Positions 17,717 to 26,147 of a stretch of 64,000 nucleotides of DNA are shown here, in pieces. Made by a program: the position numbers and the translations under genes. This stretch comes from Bombella pluederhausensis (lineage in GTDB: Bacteria > Pseudomonadota > Alphaproteobacteria > Acetobacterales > Acetobacteraceae). The notes beneath the pieces were generated by a model. The model was not told the origin of the DNA and ran no database searches. It worked only from the letters and a program-made list of their open reading frames with translations. The stretch lies in contig NZ_JANIDY010000001.1 in NCBI RefSeq assembly GCF_026385525.1, forward strand, positions 248,001 through 312,000, in the 5' to 3' direction. Each line of letters begins with the position of its first letter. Position 1 is the first letter of the stretch.

Positions 17717-18379
17717 ATGATGTTCAGACGCCCTCATGTCGTGATGCTGGCAGCATTGGCCGGTCTGTTATCTGGCGTGTCTGCGTCTGCCGCAGGCTCA
17801 AAGGATAAGACGGCTGCCGCTGTGGAAGCGGTGACAGAGCACGGGGGTGGCCTTCCGGAGATTATGGCGGCTGAACATCCAGGTGTTACGGCACGGTCTG
17901 CTTTTGCAGGGCCGTGGCGTTATGGCTGTGCTTATCCGGCCAAGGGCAGCCGACAGGGAACGCAGTTCTGCACCATCCAGCTGGAGCATATGGCAGGCAC
18001 TACGATGAAAAGCGGCTTCTTCCTGCTCGCTCATGCCACGCCAGACCTCATCAAGAAGCCTCTGGCCCAGCAGCCATGGCAGATCAGCCTGAACCTGCCG
18101 ACACGCCTGCCTTTCGGCATGAAGGCTGATCTTCAGCTGGTCGTGGATAACGGGCAGGCTGTTTCCCTGCCATTGCAGTCCTGTGACGAGACGGGTTGCA
18201 TGGCTCAGCAGGAGCTTCCGGCCAATATCGTGCAGGCATTATCATCCGGGCAGACAGCTCAGCTTACGGCAAAAACAAAAACCGGCGAGCTATGGTCTTA
18301 CGAGTTTCGTCTTGCGGATATTCAGCTGGGCATGCAGCAGATATCAGGCTGGCTGGAACGAGGCGAGCTGAACCCGTAA
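17717..18379 (+). CDS. Exported protein, invasion-associated locus B (IalB)-like
   Basis: A 220-aa protein with a signal peptide (hydrophobic MLAALAGLLSGVSASAAG). The mature part has four cysteines spaced as in IalB-family proteins (YGCAY, FCTIQL, then SCDETGC), an LPTRLPFGMKADLQL-type strand and a C-terminal LADIQLGMQQISGWLERGEL. IalB-like proteins are periplasmic or surface proteins of alphaproteobacteria with no defined enzymatic role. AGAAGGAGA precedes the ATG at 17717; another ATG follows directly. It stands alone, 77 bases after acnA, with its own terminator. Confidence 0.65.
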   Translation: MMFRRPHVVMLAALAGLLSGVSASAAGSKDKTAAAVEAVTEHGGGLPEIMAAEHPGVTARSAFAGPWRYGCAYPAKGSRQGTQFCTIQLEHMAGTTMKSGFFLLAHATPDLIKKPLAQQPWQISLNLPTRLPFGMKADLQLVVDNGQAVSLPLQSCDETGCMAQQELPANIVQALSSGQTAQLTAKTKTGELWSYEFRLADIQLGMQQISGWLERGELNP

Positions 18380-18387
18380 GTGGAAGG

Positions 18388-18415
18388 GGAGAGGCTTTTA
18401 GCCTCTCCTGTTTTT
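18388..18415 (+). terminator. Terminator after IalB-like gene
   Basis: GGAGAGGC and GCCTCTCC form a perfect 8-bp stem with a 5-base loop, followed by TGTTTTT. The 3' half overlaps the last codons of the convergent efflux gene. The reverse direction lacks a U-tract. Confidence 0.7.
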
Positions 18416-19603
18416 ATGGATGAGTAGCAGGAAGGCAAGGCTGAGTACTGTGCCAACGCTTATGGTTGTAGCCATGGGGCGGGGTGTGCCATCAGTCAGC
18501 AGCCCTACCATGCCAGACCCGATAATACCGCTGCCATAATGGACAGCCCCGGTCAGGGCCGAGACGGTGCCCGCATGGGCGGGGTCGTCATGCATGGCGC
18601 CAGAGAGGGAGTTGGCTACGATGAATCCTGCCATGGAGACAAAAAGGAACAGGGGTAAGAACAGCCCCCATATGCCGCCAAAGTCTGTCCAGACATCAGC
18701 CACCAGCCAGAGAGAAGCCAGAGCGCTGATTACCGCCCCCATGATGAGCAGCCTGTCACTTCCCCATGTGCGGACTAGGCGGGAATTGATCATGTTCGCT
18801 GCCATGATGCCTACGATCCCCATACCAAAGAGTAGGGCATAGAGTAGAGAGGATGCATGATGGTAGCTGATATAGGCAAAGGGGGAGCCGGAAATATAGG
18901 CGAATGTCCCTGCATAATAGCAGCCACCAGCCCCGGCATAGCCGATCAGACGGGGACGGCGGATGAGATGGGCATAATGTGAAAAGGCGTGGAAGACGGA
19001 GTGGGGCCGTTCATCTCGTCTGGGTAAGGTTTCCGGCAGGAAAATCATGCTGCCAAGCATGATGATGCCTACACAGACCAGACTGACAAAAATGGCCCGC
19101 CATCCCCATAGTGTCAGAATCTGCCCGCCGATCAGCGGGGCAAGAAGGGGGGTGATGGCTGTGACGGTCATTAATGTGGAGAGCATCTGCGCTGCCCGAT
19201 GACCGTGATAGAGGTCCCGCACCATGGCACGGGCGATGACGACATTGGCGCAGGCCCCAATAGCCTGAAGGATGCGGAAGGCTATTAATGTAGTAATGGA
19301 ATTGGATAGGGCACAGCCCGCCGAACCGAGCGTGAACAGGACCAGCCCGAGCGCAATGGGCAGCCGCCTGCCATAATGATCACTGATTGGCCCCCAGATA
19401 AGCTGGCTGAAACTGAACCCGACCAGATAACCGGAAATCGTCCATGCCATTTCTCCGCCCGGCGCCTGTAGCGCCTGTGACATGGTGGGCATGGCAGGCA
19501 GGTAGAAATCGGTCGAGATGGCCGCAAAGCCCATCAGGACACTGAGGATTCCAAGCAGGCGGAGTGGATGGGCAGCCGGTGGTGATGGTGAACTGGCGGA
19601 CAT
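18398..19603 (-). CDS. Bcr/CflA-family multidrug efflux MFS transporter
   Basis: A 12-helix major facilitator of the drug:H+ antiporter group related to Bcr/CflA. Visible family features are STDFYLPAMPTM in helix 1, the WGPISDHYGRRLPIALG loop 2-3 motif, and helix 4 with RILQAIGACANVVIARAMVRD. The start at 19603 gives the normal Bcr N-terminus (401 aa). The frame continues to a GTG at 19651 that overlaps the lysE stop (ATGTGA), a possible coupled start. It lies downstream of a LysE-type exporter on the same strand, so the two exporters probably share a transcript. Substrate unknown. Confidence 0.82.
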   Translation of the reverse strand: MSASSPSPPAAHPLRLLGILSVLMGFAAISTDFYLPAMPTMSQALQAPGGEMAWTISGYLVGFSFSQLIWGPISDHYGRRLPIALGLVLFTLGSAGCALSNSITTLIAFRILQAIGACANVVIARAMVRDLYHGHRAAQMLSTLMTVTAITPLLAPLIGGQILTLWGWRAIFVSLVCVGIIMLGSMIFLPETLPRRDERPHSVFHAFSHYAHLIRRPRLIGYAGAGGCYYAGTFAYISGSPFAYISYHHASSLLYALLFGMGIVGIMAANMINSRLVRTWGSDRLLIMGAVISALASLWLVADVWTDFGGIWGLFLPLFLFVSMAGFIVANSLSGAMHDDPAHAGTVSALTGAVHYGSGIIGSGMVGLLTDGTPRPMATTISVGTVLSLAFLLLIHKNRRG

Positions 19604-19647
19604 GACCTCAGAGATGCGGAGCTGGTGACTATCTGTCAAGCGATCCC

Positions 19648-20271
19648 TCACATCTGCTTCAGGCAGGTCTCACCGAGCATCAGCAGGGCAATGCCTGTCA
19701 TGGAGCAGCCCGAAAGCCGGTTGACCAGCCCGGCCATTCTGGGGCGGGAGGAGAGGAGAACATGCGCTCCGTAGCCGACTGCCAGATAGACACACAGGCA
19801 GGTCACGCAATGGATGAGGCCGAGCAGGCTGATCTGCCAATAGGGGCTCATGGCTGAATTCTGTTGAAGGAGCTGGGGCAGGATGGCCATGATAATCATC
19901 ATGACCTTGGGGTTGAACAGGCTGATCGTGACACCCTTGCTGAGCCAGTGAAAGGCAGAGCCGGATGTGATGTCCACCATGTCGGGCAGTGCGCCTTTTG
20001 TTCGGAGCTGTCCGATCCCCAGCCAGAGCAGGTAGAGCGCACCGCAGAAGGTGAGGGCAGGCAGGGCAAAAGGAGTGGCTTTGAGAAGCGAGCCGAGGCC
20101 TGCTGCGACCAGAAGAATGACGAGGAAATGCCCCAGCACCATGCCGCTGACAGCCGGAATGATACGGCGCCCCGTACTCCCTGCGGTAATGGCATAGGCC
20201 CAGTCCATGCCCGGAGACATGATGAACAGGAAAGAAACAAGCCAGAAGGTCGATAACAGGCTGAAGGACAT
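19648..20271 (-). CDS. LysE/RhtB-family amino-acid exporter
   Basis: A 207-aa inner-membrane protein with about six hydrophobic segments and the LysE/RhtB N-terminal signature (FIMSPGMDWAYAITAGSTGR) plus the conserved ISLFNPKVMMIIMAILPQ. Members export amino acids such as lysine, threonine or homoserine lactone by proton exchange. It is transcribed divergently from an Lrp-type regulator with a 109-base shared gap containing a 16-bp palindrome, the classic layout of an Lrp-controlled amino-acid exporter. The exported amino acid cannot be read from sequence. Confidence 0.85.
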   Translation of the reverse strand: MSFSLLSTFWLVSFLFIMSPGMDWAYAITAGSTGRRIIPAVSGMVLGHFLVILLVAAGLGSLLKATPFALPALTFCGALYLLWLGIGQLRTKGALPDMVDITSGSAFHWLSKGVTISLFNPKVMMIIMAILPQLLQQNSAMSPYWQISLLGLIHCVTCLCVYLAVGYGAHVLLSSRPRMAGLVNRLSGCSMTGIALLMLGETCLKQM

Positions 20272-20328
20272 GGAAGACTCTCATTACATGCAGGTGATGA
20301 GAGGAACGATAATCTTCCTTTCATGGGA

Positions 20329-20344
20329 ATATTTTGCAAAATAT
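20329..20344. promoter_or_regulatory. 16-bp perfect palindrome, probable Lrp-type operator
   Basis: ATATTTTGCAAAATAT lies 57 bases from the exporter start and 36 bases from the lrp-like start. The AT-rich flanks and TTTGCAAA core resemble sites bound by Lrp/AsnC proteins, which commonly bind the intergenic region of their own divergent gene pair. Confidence 0.65.
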
Positions 20345-20380
20345 CCTATTCTATGAAGAAAAATTGGAAGGAAATCCCCT

Positions 20381-20833
20381 ATGGATGCGCTCGATAGAAA
20401 GATTCTTTCAGAGCTTCAGAGGGATGGTCGTCTGAGTGTCACGGAACTGGCCGAACGTGTCGGCCTCAGCCTGTCTCCCTGTCACAGGCGTGTCAAAGCC
20501 CTTGAGGCTAATGGAGCCATCCGGGCTTACAGGGCGCAGATCAATCCGGCGAGTGTAGGGCTGGCCTTTTCATCACTCGTGTTTGTGACGTTTCGGGACA
20601 TCACGCAGAGCGTTCTGCGGGCGTTTGAGGAAGCTGTCATCGCTATTCCTGAAATCACGGAGGCCAGACGTCTTTTCGGAGACCCGGATTTTATGCTGGA
20701 GGTTATGACCAAAGACCTGCCAGCCTATCAGAAGCTGTATGACGACCGCCTGACGGCCCTTCCCGGTGTGCAGAGACTGACCTCAACCCTCATCATGAAA
20801 GATGTCGTGCGGGACAGGATGTTTCCCCTGTAG
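20381..20833 (+). CDS. Lrp/AsnC-family transcriptional regulator
   Basis: A 150-aa regulator with an N-terminal winged helix-turn-helix (LDRKILSELQRDGRLSVTELAERVGLSLSPCHRRVKALE) and a C-terminal RAM/AsnC ligand-binding domain ending in the DPDFMLEVMTKDLPAY segment. Such proteins sense amino acids as octamers or dimers. The divergent LysE-type exporter and the palindrome between them make that exporter the likely target, with autoregulation. AAGGAAAT precedes the ATG. Confidence 0.92.
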   Translation: MDALDRKILSELQRDGRLSVTELAERVGLSLSPCHRRVKALEANGAIRAYRAQINPASVGLAFSSLVFVTFRDITQSVLRAFEEAVIAIPEITEARRLFGDPDFMLEVMTKDLPAYQKLYDDRLTALPGVQRLTSTLIMKDVVRDRMFPL

Positions 20834-20909
20834 TCATTTTCCATCTGGTCTAGGGCGGGAAGTGCCGTTACGGTTCAAGGATCAGCAAGTTTTATGTGGA
20901 GTGCTGCCA

Positions 20910-22043
20910 ATGGGCGCCGTGTCTTCTCTGCCGTCCCTGACTGGGGCAAAACGTCTTGTCATCAAGATTGGCAGTGCGTTGATGGTGGACCCACAGAAGG
21001 CAGCTCCACGCCATGAGTGGCTGGATAGTGTGGCGGCAGACGTTGCCTTTCTGCGGGAGCGGGGTGTGCAGGTCTGTGTCGTGTCATCCGGGGCGATTGC
21101 TCTGGCACGCTACAGGCTGGGGCTGACAGGTGGGGCTCTGCGGCTGGCTGAGAAACAGGCGGCAGCCTCTGTCGGACAGGTGCTGCTGGCGCAGGCATGG
21201 GCGGAGGCTCTGGGCCGTCACGGTATGACGGCCTCGCAGATTCTGCTGACGGTGGAAGATACCGAGGAACGGCAGCGGTATCTCAACGGGCGGGCTACAC
21301 TTCAGACCCTGCTGGAGATGGGGTGTGTTCCGGTCATCAATGAGAATGACACGATTGCCACGGCAGAAATTCGTTTCGGTGACAATGACAGGCTGGCTGC
21401 CCGCATTGCCCAGATGATTGGGGCCGATCAGCTTGTTCTGCTGTCTGATATTGATGGCCTGTATGATTCAGACCCCCGCAGTAATCCCGAGGCCAGACAT
21501 CTGCCCGTGATCGACCAGCTGACACCGGAGATTATGGCAATGGGGGGGAATCCTCCGCCCGGTTATTCCTCTGGTGGTATGAGAACGAAGCTTCTGGCGG
21601 CGTCTATGGCCACGCAGTCGGGTTGTGCCATGGTGATTGCACAGGGGGCCATGAATCATCCGCTCTGTGCCGTGCTGGAAGGCGGGCGGTGCAGCTGGTT
21701 CCTGCCTGCGGAGGAGGCCCTGACGGCCCGCCAGCAATGGATCGCTGGTGGCCTGAAACCCGGTGTTGCTCTGGTGGTGGATGCCGGGGCACGGGAGGCC
21801 CTGAGGCAGGGAAGCTCCCTGCTTCCTGCCGGTCTTGTCCGGGTGGAAGGTATTTTCTCGCAGGGTGAGCCTGTGCCTATTCTGGATGAAGACGGAACCT
21901 GTCTGGCGCATGGCCTGCCTGCCTATGATTCGGATGAGGTGGCCCGTCTGGTCGGGTGCCAGTCGGACGAGATTGCCGGGATCATCGGGCATGAAGGACC
22001 GGATGTGATCGTGCATCGCAACGATCTTGCCATGATGCCCTGA
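20910..22043 (+). CDS. proB: Glutamate 5-kinase
   Basis: Phosphorylates glutamate to gamma-glutamyl phosphate, the first step of proline synthesis. The amino-acid kinase domain begins KRLVIKIGSALM and includes VVSSGAIALA, INENDTIAT, RFGDNDRLAARIAQM and LLSDIDGLYDSDP. A PUA domain occupies about the last 80 residues (LVRVEGIFSQGEPVPI). The frame is open upstream, but the ATG at 20910 with GGAGTG before it gives the typical 377-aa length. proA follows after 41 bases. Confidence 0.95.
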   Translation: MGAVSSLPSLTGAKRLVIKIGSALMVDPQKAAPRHEWLDSVAADVAFLRERGVQVCVVSSGAIALARYRLGLTGGALRLAEKQAAASVGQVLLAQAWAEALGRHGMTASQILLTVEDTEERQRYLNGRATLQTLLEMGCVPVINENDTIATAEIRFGDNDRLAARIAQMIGADQLVLLSDIDGLYDSDPRSNPEARHLPVIDQLTPEIMAMGGNPPPGYSSGGMRTKLLAASMATQSGCAMVIAQGAMNHPLCAVLEGGRCSWFLPAEEALTARQQWIAGGLKPGVALVVDAGAREALRQGSSLLPAGLVRVEGIFSQGEPVPILDEDGTCLAHGLPAYDSDEVARLVGCQSDEIAGIIGHEGPDVIVHRNDLAMMP

Positions 22044-22084
22044 AACGGCCCGATGATATTTTGAAGACGGAAGGAAAAAAGGCC

Positions 22085-23353
22085 ATGCCCGTGAAAACAC
22101 AGAATGAGGGTACGTTCCCTCCCATGCATGTGCTGGCGAAGCGTGCTCGTGAGGCAGCTGGTGTTTTGGCATTGAGTCCAGCGGAGCAGCGGGCAGAGGC
22201 TCTGCGTCATATTGCCGCTGGTCTGCGGAGTGAGACGGAGGCCCTTCTGGCGGCCAATCGGCAGGACCTTGAACAGGCGGATGTGAGTGCGTCCTTCCGG
22301 GAGCGGCTGACCCTTACAGAAGAACGCCTCGAAGGGATGGCCAGCGGTGTGGAAACCCTTGCCGCCATGGAAGACCCGGTCGGACAGGTTCTGGCCGAAT
22401 GGGAGCGGCCCAATGGCCTGAAGATGCGCCGTGTGGCTGTTCCTTTCGGGGTATTGGGCGTGATCTACGAGAGCCGCCCGAATGTGGGGGTGGATGCTGC
22501 GGCTCTGGGTATACGCTCAGGCAATGCCCTGCTTCTGCGGGGTGGATCGGAGAGTTTTCATAGTGCACGGGCTTTGCATAAGGTGATCCAGCAGGGGCTG
22601 GCCTGTGCCGGTCTGCCGGAAGATGCCGTCCTTATGGCCCCGGATGCTGGAAGGGAGCATGTAGGGGATATGCTCAGCGCTGCGGGGCTGATTGACGTGA
22701 TCGTGCCTCGTGGTGGCCGTGCGCTGGTGGAGCGTGTACAGGCGGAAGCCCGTGTGCCGGTTCTGGCCCATGCGGCGGGGCTGTGCCACAGCTATGTGCA
22801 TGAGGCTGCGGACCATGAGCTGGCAAGGAAGGTCGTGCGGAACGCCAAGCTGCGCCGACCCGGCATCTGCGGAGCCACGGAGACGCTTCTGATTGATGCC
22901 GCCATTGCTCCGGCTCTCCTGCCGAAGATTGTTGCCGATCTGGCAGTAGAAGGCTGCACCTTCCGGGCGGATGAGGCGGCCCGTGCCATCCTGCCGGACC
23001 TGCCAGCCGCCACTGAAGATGACTTTGCCACGGAATGGCTGGACAAGACCCTCAGCATCTCTGTTGTGGACGGTGTGGATGCTGCACTGGCGCATATTGC
23101 CCGTTTCTCCTCCCATCATACGGAGGCGATCCTGACGGAAGATGCGGCGGTGGCGCAGTATTTCATGCAGCGTATGCCCAGTGCCATCGTGATGTGGAAC
23201 ACGTCCACTCAGTTCAGTGATGGGGGTGAATTCGGGTTTGGAGCGGAGATTGGCATTGCGACAGGGCGTATGCCCCCTCGTGGTCCGGTCGGTCCGGCCC
23301 AGTTGATGACGTATCGTTATGAAGTGCATGGAACAGGACAGCTACGCCCATAA
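22085..23353 (+). CDS. proA: Gamma-glutamyl phosphate reductase
   Basis: NADPH-dependent reduction of gamma-glutamyl phosphate to glutamate semialdehyde, the second proline step. The aldehyde-dehydrogenase-like fold shows VPFGVLGVIYESRPNVGVDAA, LLRGGSESFHS, DVIVPRGGRALVE and the C-terminal FGFGAEIGIATGRMPPRGPVG. The catalytic cysteine lies in RRPGICGATETLL. The ATG at 22085 follows AAGGAAAAAAGG and gives the usual 422 aa. It forms a two-gene operon with proB. Confidence 0.96.
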   Translation: MPVKTQNEGTFPPMHVLAKRAREAAGVLALSPAEQRAEALRHIAAGLRSETEALLAANRQDLEQADVSASFRERLTLTEERLEGMASGVETLAAMEDPVGQVLAEWERPNGLKMRRVAVPFGVLGVIYESRPNVGVDAAALGIRSGNALLLRGGSESFHSARALHKVIQQGLACAGLPEDAVLMAPDAGREHVGDMLSAAGLIDVIVPRGGRALVERVQAEARVPVLAHAAGLCHSYVHEAADHELARKVVRNAKLRRPGICGATETLLIDAAIAPALLPKIVADLAVEGCTFRADEAARAILPDLPAATEDDFATEWLDKTLSISVVDGVDAALAHIARFSSHHTEAILTEDAAVAQYFMQRMPSAIVMWNTSTQFSDGGEFGFGAEIGIATGRMPPRGPVGPAQLMTYRYEVHGTGQLRP

Positions 23354-23479
23354 GTGACTTATGGCGGGGCATCTGTCCCGCCATGTCGATATGGAGATGA
23401 AATAATTTCCCAGAATCAAGATTCTGTGTCTAAATGTTCTCATAGCGAAATAAGATTATCGGATATGGGGAGAAAAGCT

Positions 23480-24937
23480 ATGGGATCGTTCAGCGGATCC
23501 ACTGGAGGGCAGGGTGGCGCATCTTCCCCATCCTCACAGTCAGGAAGTGTGGGGCTGAAAAAGGTTATGGGACCGTGGAAGCTGACGGCCCTTGGTGTCG
23601 GGGTAACGGTCGGTGCCGGTCTGTTTTCTTTGACAGGCGTTGCGGCGGGTCAGCATGCCGGGCCTGCTGTTCTGCTCTCCTTCATCGTGGCGGCTATTGC
23701 CTGCGGGTTTGCGGGTCTCTGTTACGCTGAACTGGCGGGCATGATGCCTGTGGCGTCTGGTTCGGCTTATTCCTATGCATCCCGCATCATGGGGCGGGGC
23801 ATGGGCTGGGTTATCGGCTGGGACCTGATACTGGAATATATCGTTGCAGCTGCTGCTGTGGCGTCCAGCTGGTCAGGCTATGTAGTGTCCCTGCTGCGTG
23901 GCTGGGGGATTGTTCTGGACCCCCGTTTTCTGGCTCCCACCATGACACCGGTTATCATGCCGGATGGACGGCATACGGAAGCATGGTTCAATGCGCCTGC
24001 CATGCTGATCCTTGCACTGGTGTCGATCATGCTGATGCGGGGGATGAAAGAGTCCAGCACCATCAACAGCATCATCGTGGGGCTGAAGCTTTCCATCGTT
24101 GCGCTGGTCATCATCGTTTGTCTGCCTTCCGTAGCTGGAGAGAATTTTCATCCTTTCATTCCGCAGAATACGGGGCATTTCGGTCATTTCGGGCTGAGTG
24201 GCATCATGCAGGCGGCCAGCATGACCTTTTTTGCCTATATCGGGTTTGACATTGTTTCCACGGCAGCACGGGATACAGCGAACCCGCAGCGTGATCTGCC
24301 CTTGGGCATTCTGGGCAGCCTGCTGGTCAGCTCCGTTCTGTATGTGGCGTTTGCGGCTGTGATGGTGGGCGTGGTGAACTATCACGAGCTGGCCAATGAC
24401 CCGAACCCGGTCGCCACATTGATGGATCGTGTTCATATTCCATTTCTGGCTCCGCTGGTGAAGCTGGGTATTTCGATAGGCTATATTTCGGTGCTGTATG
24501 GGCTGCTGCTGGGTCAGAGCCGTGTGGCGATTGCCATGTCGGATGATGGGCTTTTGCCCCGCCTGTTCGCACGGCTGAATCCACGGACCCATACGCCTTG
24601 GACAACTCATATTCTGATTGGTGTGGCTGCCTGTGTCTTGGCAGGAACATTGCCGATTGGCGTGCTGGGCGCCATGACCTCCATCGGGACGCTGCTGGCC
24701 TTCGTGATCGTCTGCGTGGCTGTCATGATTCTGCGGTTCCGTTCGCCGGAGATGGAACGGTGCTTCACGGTGCCGGGTGGCCCGTGGCTCGTCCCTGTTG
24801 CTGGCGCTTTGTCTTGCTCTGCCGTGATGCTCTCCATGGATGGCGTGACATGGGCACGGCTGGTCATCTGGCTGGTGATCGGGGGTGGTATTTATCTGGT
24901 TTATGGGCGGCGACATGGCCGTGTAAACGGATCGTGA
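23480..24937 (+). CDS. APC-superfamily amino-acid permease, cationic (CAT-like) type
   Basis: A 485-aa protein with about 12 helices. After a Gly/Ser-rich N-terminus comes KVMGPWKLTALGVGVTVGAGLFSLTGVAAG, the helix-1 substrate-backbone motif of the APC family, followed by CYAELAGMMPVASGSAYSYA and FFAYIGFDIVSTAARDTANPQRDLP, which is typical of the CAT/YhdG group. It should import an amino acid with protons. GGGGAGA before 23480 selects this ATG over upstream frame extensions. The downstream segment 24943-24971 can form a G+C-rich hairpin (AACCGCC / GGCGGTT) but has no U-tract. Confidence 0.85.
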   Translation: MGSFSGSTGGQGGASSPSSQSGSVGLKKVMGPWKLTALGVGVTVGAGLFSLTGVAAGQHAGPAVLLSFIVAAIACGFAGLCYAELAGMMPVASGSAYSYASRIMGRGMGWVIGWDLILEYIVAAAAVASSWSGYVVSLLRGWGIVLDPRFLAPTMTPVIMPDGRHTEAWFNAPAMLILALVSIMLMRGMKESSTINSIIVGLKLSIVALVIIVCLPSVAGENFHPFIPQNTGHFGHFGLSGIMQAASMTFFAYIGFDIVSTAARDTANPQRDLPLGILGSLLVSSVLYVAFAAVMVGVVNYHELANDPNPVATLMDRVHIPFLAPLVKLGISIGYISVLYGLLLGQSRVAIAMSDDGLLPRLFARLNPRTHTPWTTHILIGVAACVLAGTLPIGVLGAMTSIGTLLAFVIVCVAVMILRFRSPEMERCFTVPGGPWLVPVAGALSCSAVMLSMDGVTWARLVIWLVIGGGIYLVYGRRHGRVNGS

Positions 24938-25038
24938 GACAAAACCGCCTTTCCATTCAGGGAGGGCGGTTGACGTGCGGGGCAGTGGGGCAGAAGGTGG
25001 CTTTTATCAGAAAGGTTCATTGAACAGGAGAAAGCCCC

Positions 25039-26109
25039 ATGTCCCGGAATGAGACGGATACAGCCCAGTCAGGCGGTGTTGTCGCCAGTCATGAAGATGG
25101 GGGTGTGTCATCCGTGGGTAGGCGGGCGTTTTTCTCCGGTGCGGCAGCTCTGGGGTCCCTGTCACTGTTTTCCTCAGCACAGGCAGCGGGGAGTAGCCCG
25201 TCTGTCGTGCAGGCTCCGGGGACAACGGGCCTTCTAGACCCTGTGACCCGTTATCCGGCACCACCATTTCCTCAGCAGCCCCAGAAATGGCCGGGTCTTC
25301 AGAGTGAGATGACACCTCGCCCCGACTGTGGGGAGGAGCATTATCAGGGTTCTGGCCGTCTTGCAGGGCGTAAGGCCCTGATTACGGGCGGGGATTCCGG
25401 CATCGGGCGGGCTGTTGCCATTGCCTATGCACGGGAAGGGGCTGATGTTGCCATCAGCTACCTGCCGCAGGAAGAAAGCGATGCCCGTGAGGTGGCTGCC
25501 CTGATTCAGAAAGCGGGACGGAAGGCTGTCCTTCTACCGGGGGATATACGGAAAGAGTCTATCTGTCAGAAGATTGTTCATAAGGCTGTATTGGAGCTGG
25601 ATGGGCTGGATATTCTCGTCAATAATGCGGGGCGTCAGCGTTATTGTGAAGATATTCTCGAACTGACGACCGAGGAGTTTGACTGGACGCTGAAGACGAA
25701 CATTTATGCGCTGTTCTGGCTCGTCAAGGCAGCCGTGCCGCATATGCCGAAGGGCAGTGCGATCATCAATACGGCATCCCGCAACGCCTATCAGCCGAAC
25801 CCCATTCTCGTTGATTACGCCATGACGAAGGCGGGCATTGCTAATATGACGCATAGTCTGGCCCGGCAGTTCCTGCCCCGGGGTATTCGGGTCAATGCTG
25901 TGGCACCGGGGCCGTTCTGGACGCCTTTGCAGGTCTGTGGGGCTCAGCCTCAATCAGTCGTGCAGCATTTTGGGGATGAGACACCTTATCATCGTCCCGG
26001 CCAGCCGGTGGAAATTGCGCCGGTTTATGTCACTCTGGCCTCTCAAGAGAGCAGCTATGTGACAGGGCAGGTTTGGGGTATCACCGGCGGGGATGGCGTA
26101 CCGGGGTAA
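25039..26109 (+). CDS. Tat-exported short-chain dehydrogenase/reductase (YghA-like)
   Basis: An NAD(P)-dependent oxidoreductase of the SDR family, 356 aa. The N-terminal 50 residues hold a twin-arginine signal (VGRRAFFSGAAALGS, cleavage near SAQA). The Rossmann fold has LITGGDSGIGRAVAIAYA, then DILVNNAG, the catalytic serine in IINTASRNAY, the YAMTK catalytic pair, and a C-terminal GITGGDGV typical of the YghA/glucose-dehydrogenase-like subgroup. Export through Tat suits a protein that binds its cofactor in the cytoplasm. AGGAG precedes the ATG. Substrate unknown. Confidence 0.88.
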   Translation: MSRNETDTAQSGGVVASHEDGGVSSVGRRAFFSGAAALGSLSLFSSAQAAGSSPSVVQAPGTTGLLDPVTRYPAPPFPQQPQKWPGLQSEMTPRPDCGEEHYQGSGRLAGRKALITGGDSGIGRAVAIAYAREGADVAISYLPQEESDAREVAALIQKAGRKAVLLPGDIRKESICQKIVHKAVLELDGLDILVNNAGRQRYCEDILELTTEEFDWTLKTNIYALFWLVKAAVPHMPKGSAIINTASRNAYQPNPILVDYAMTKAGIANMTHSLARQFLPRGIRVNAVAPGPFWTPLQVCGAQPQSVVQHFGDETPYHRPGQPVEIAPVYVTLASQESSYVTGQVWGITGGDGVPG

Positions 26110-26118
26110 AGAAGGAAG

Positions 26119-26141
26119 GGCGGGCCTGTGAGTGGCCCGCC
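26119..26141. terminator. Hairpin between SDR and Sel1-repeat genes
   Basis: GGCGGGCC and GGCCCGCC form a perfect 8-bp stem with a 7-base loop in the 38-base gap between convergent genes. It lacks a clear U-tract on either side, so it may terminate weakly or only protect mRNA ends. Confidence 0.5.
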
Positions 26142-26147
26142 GATGAT

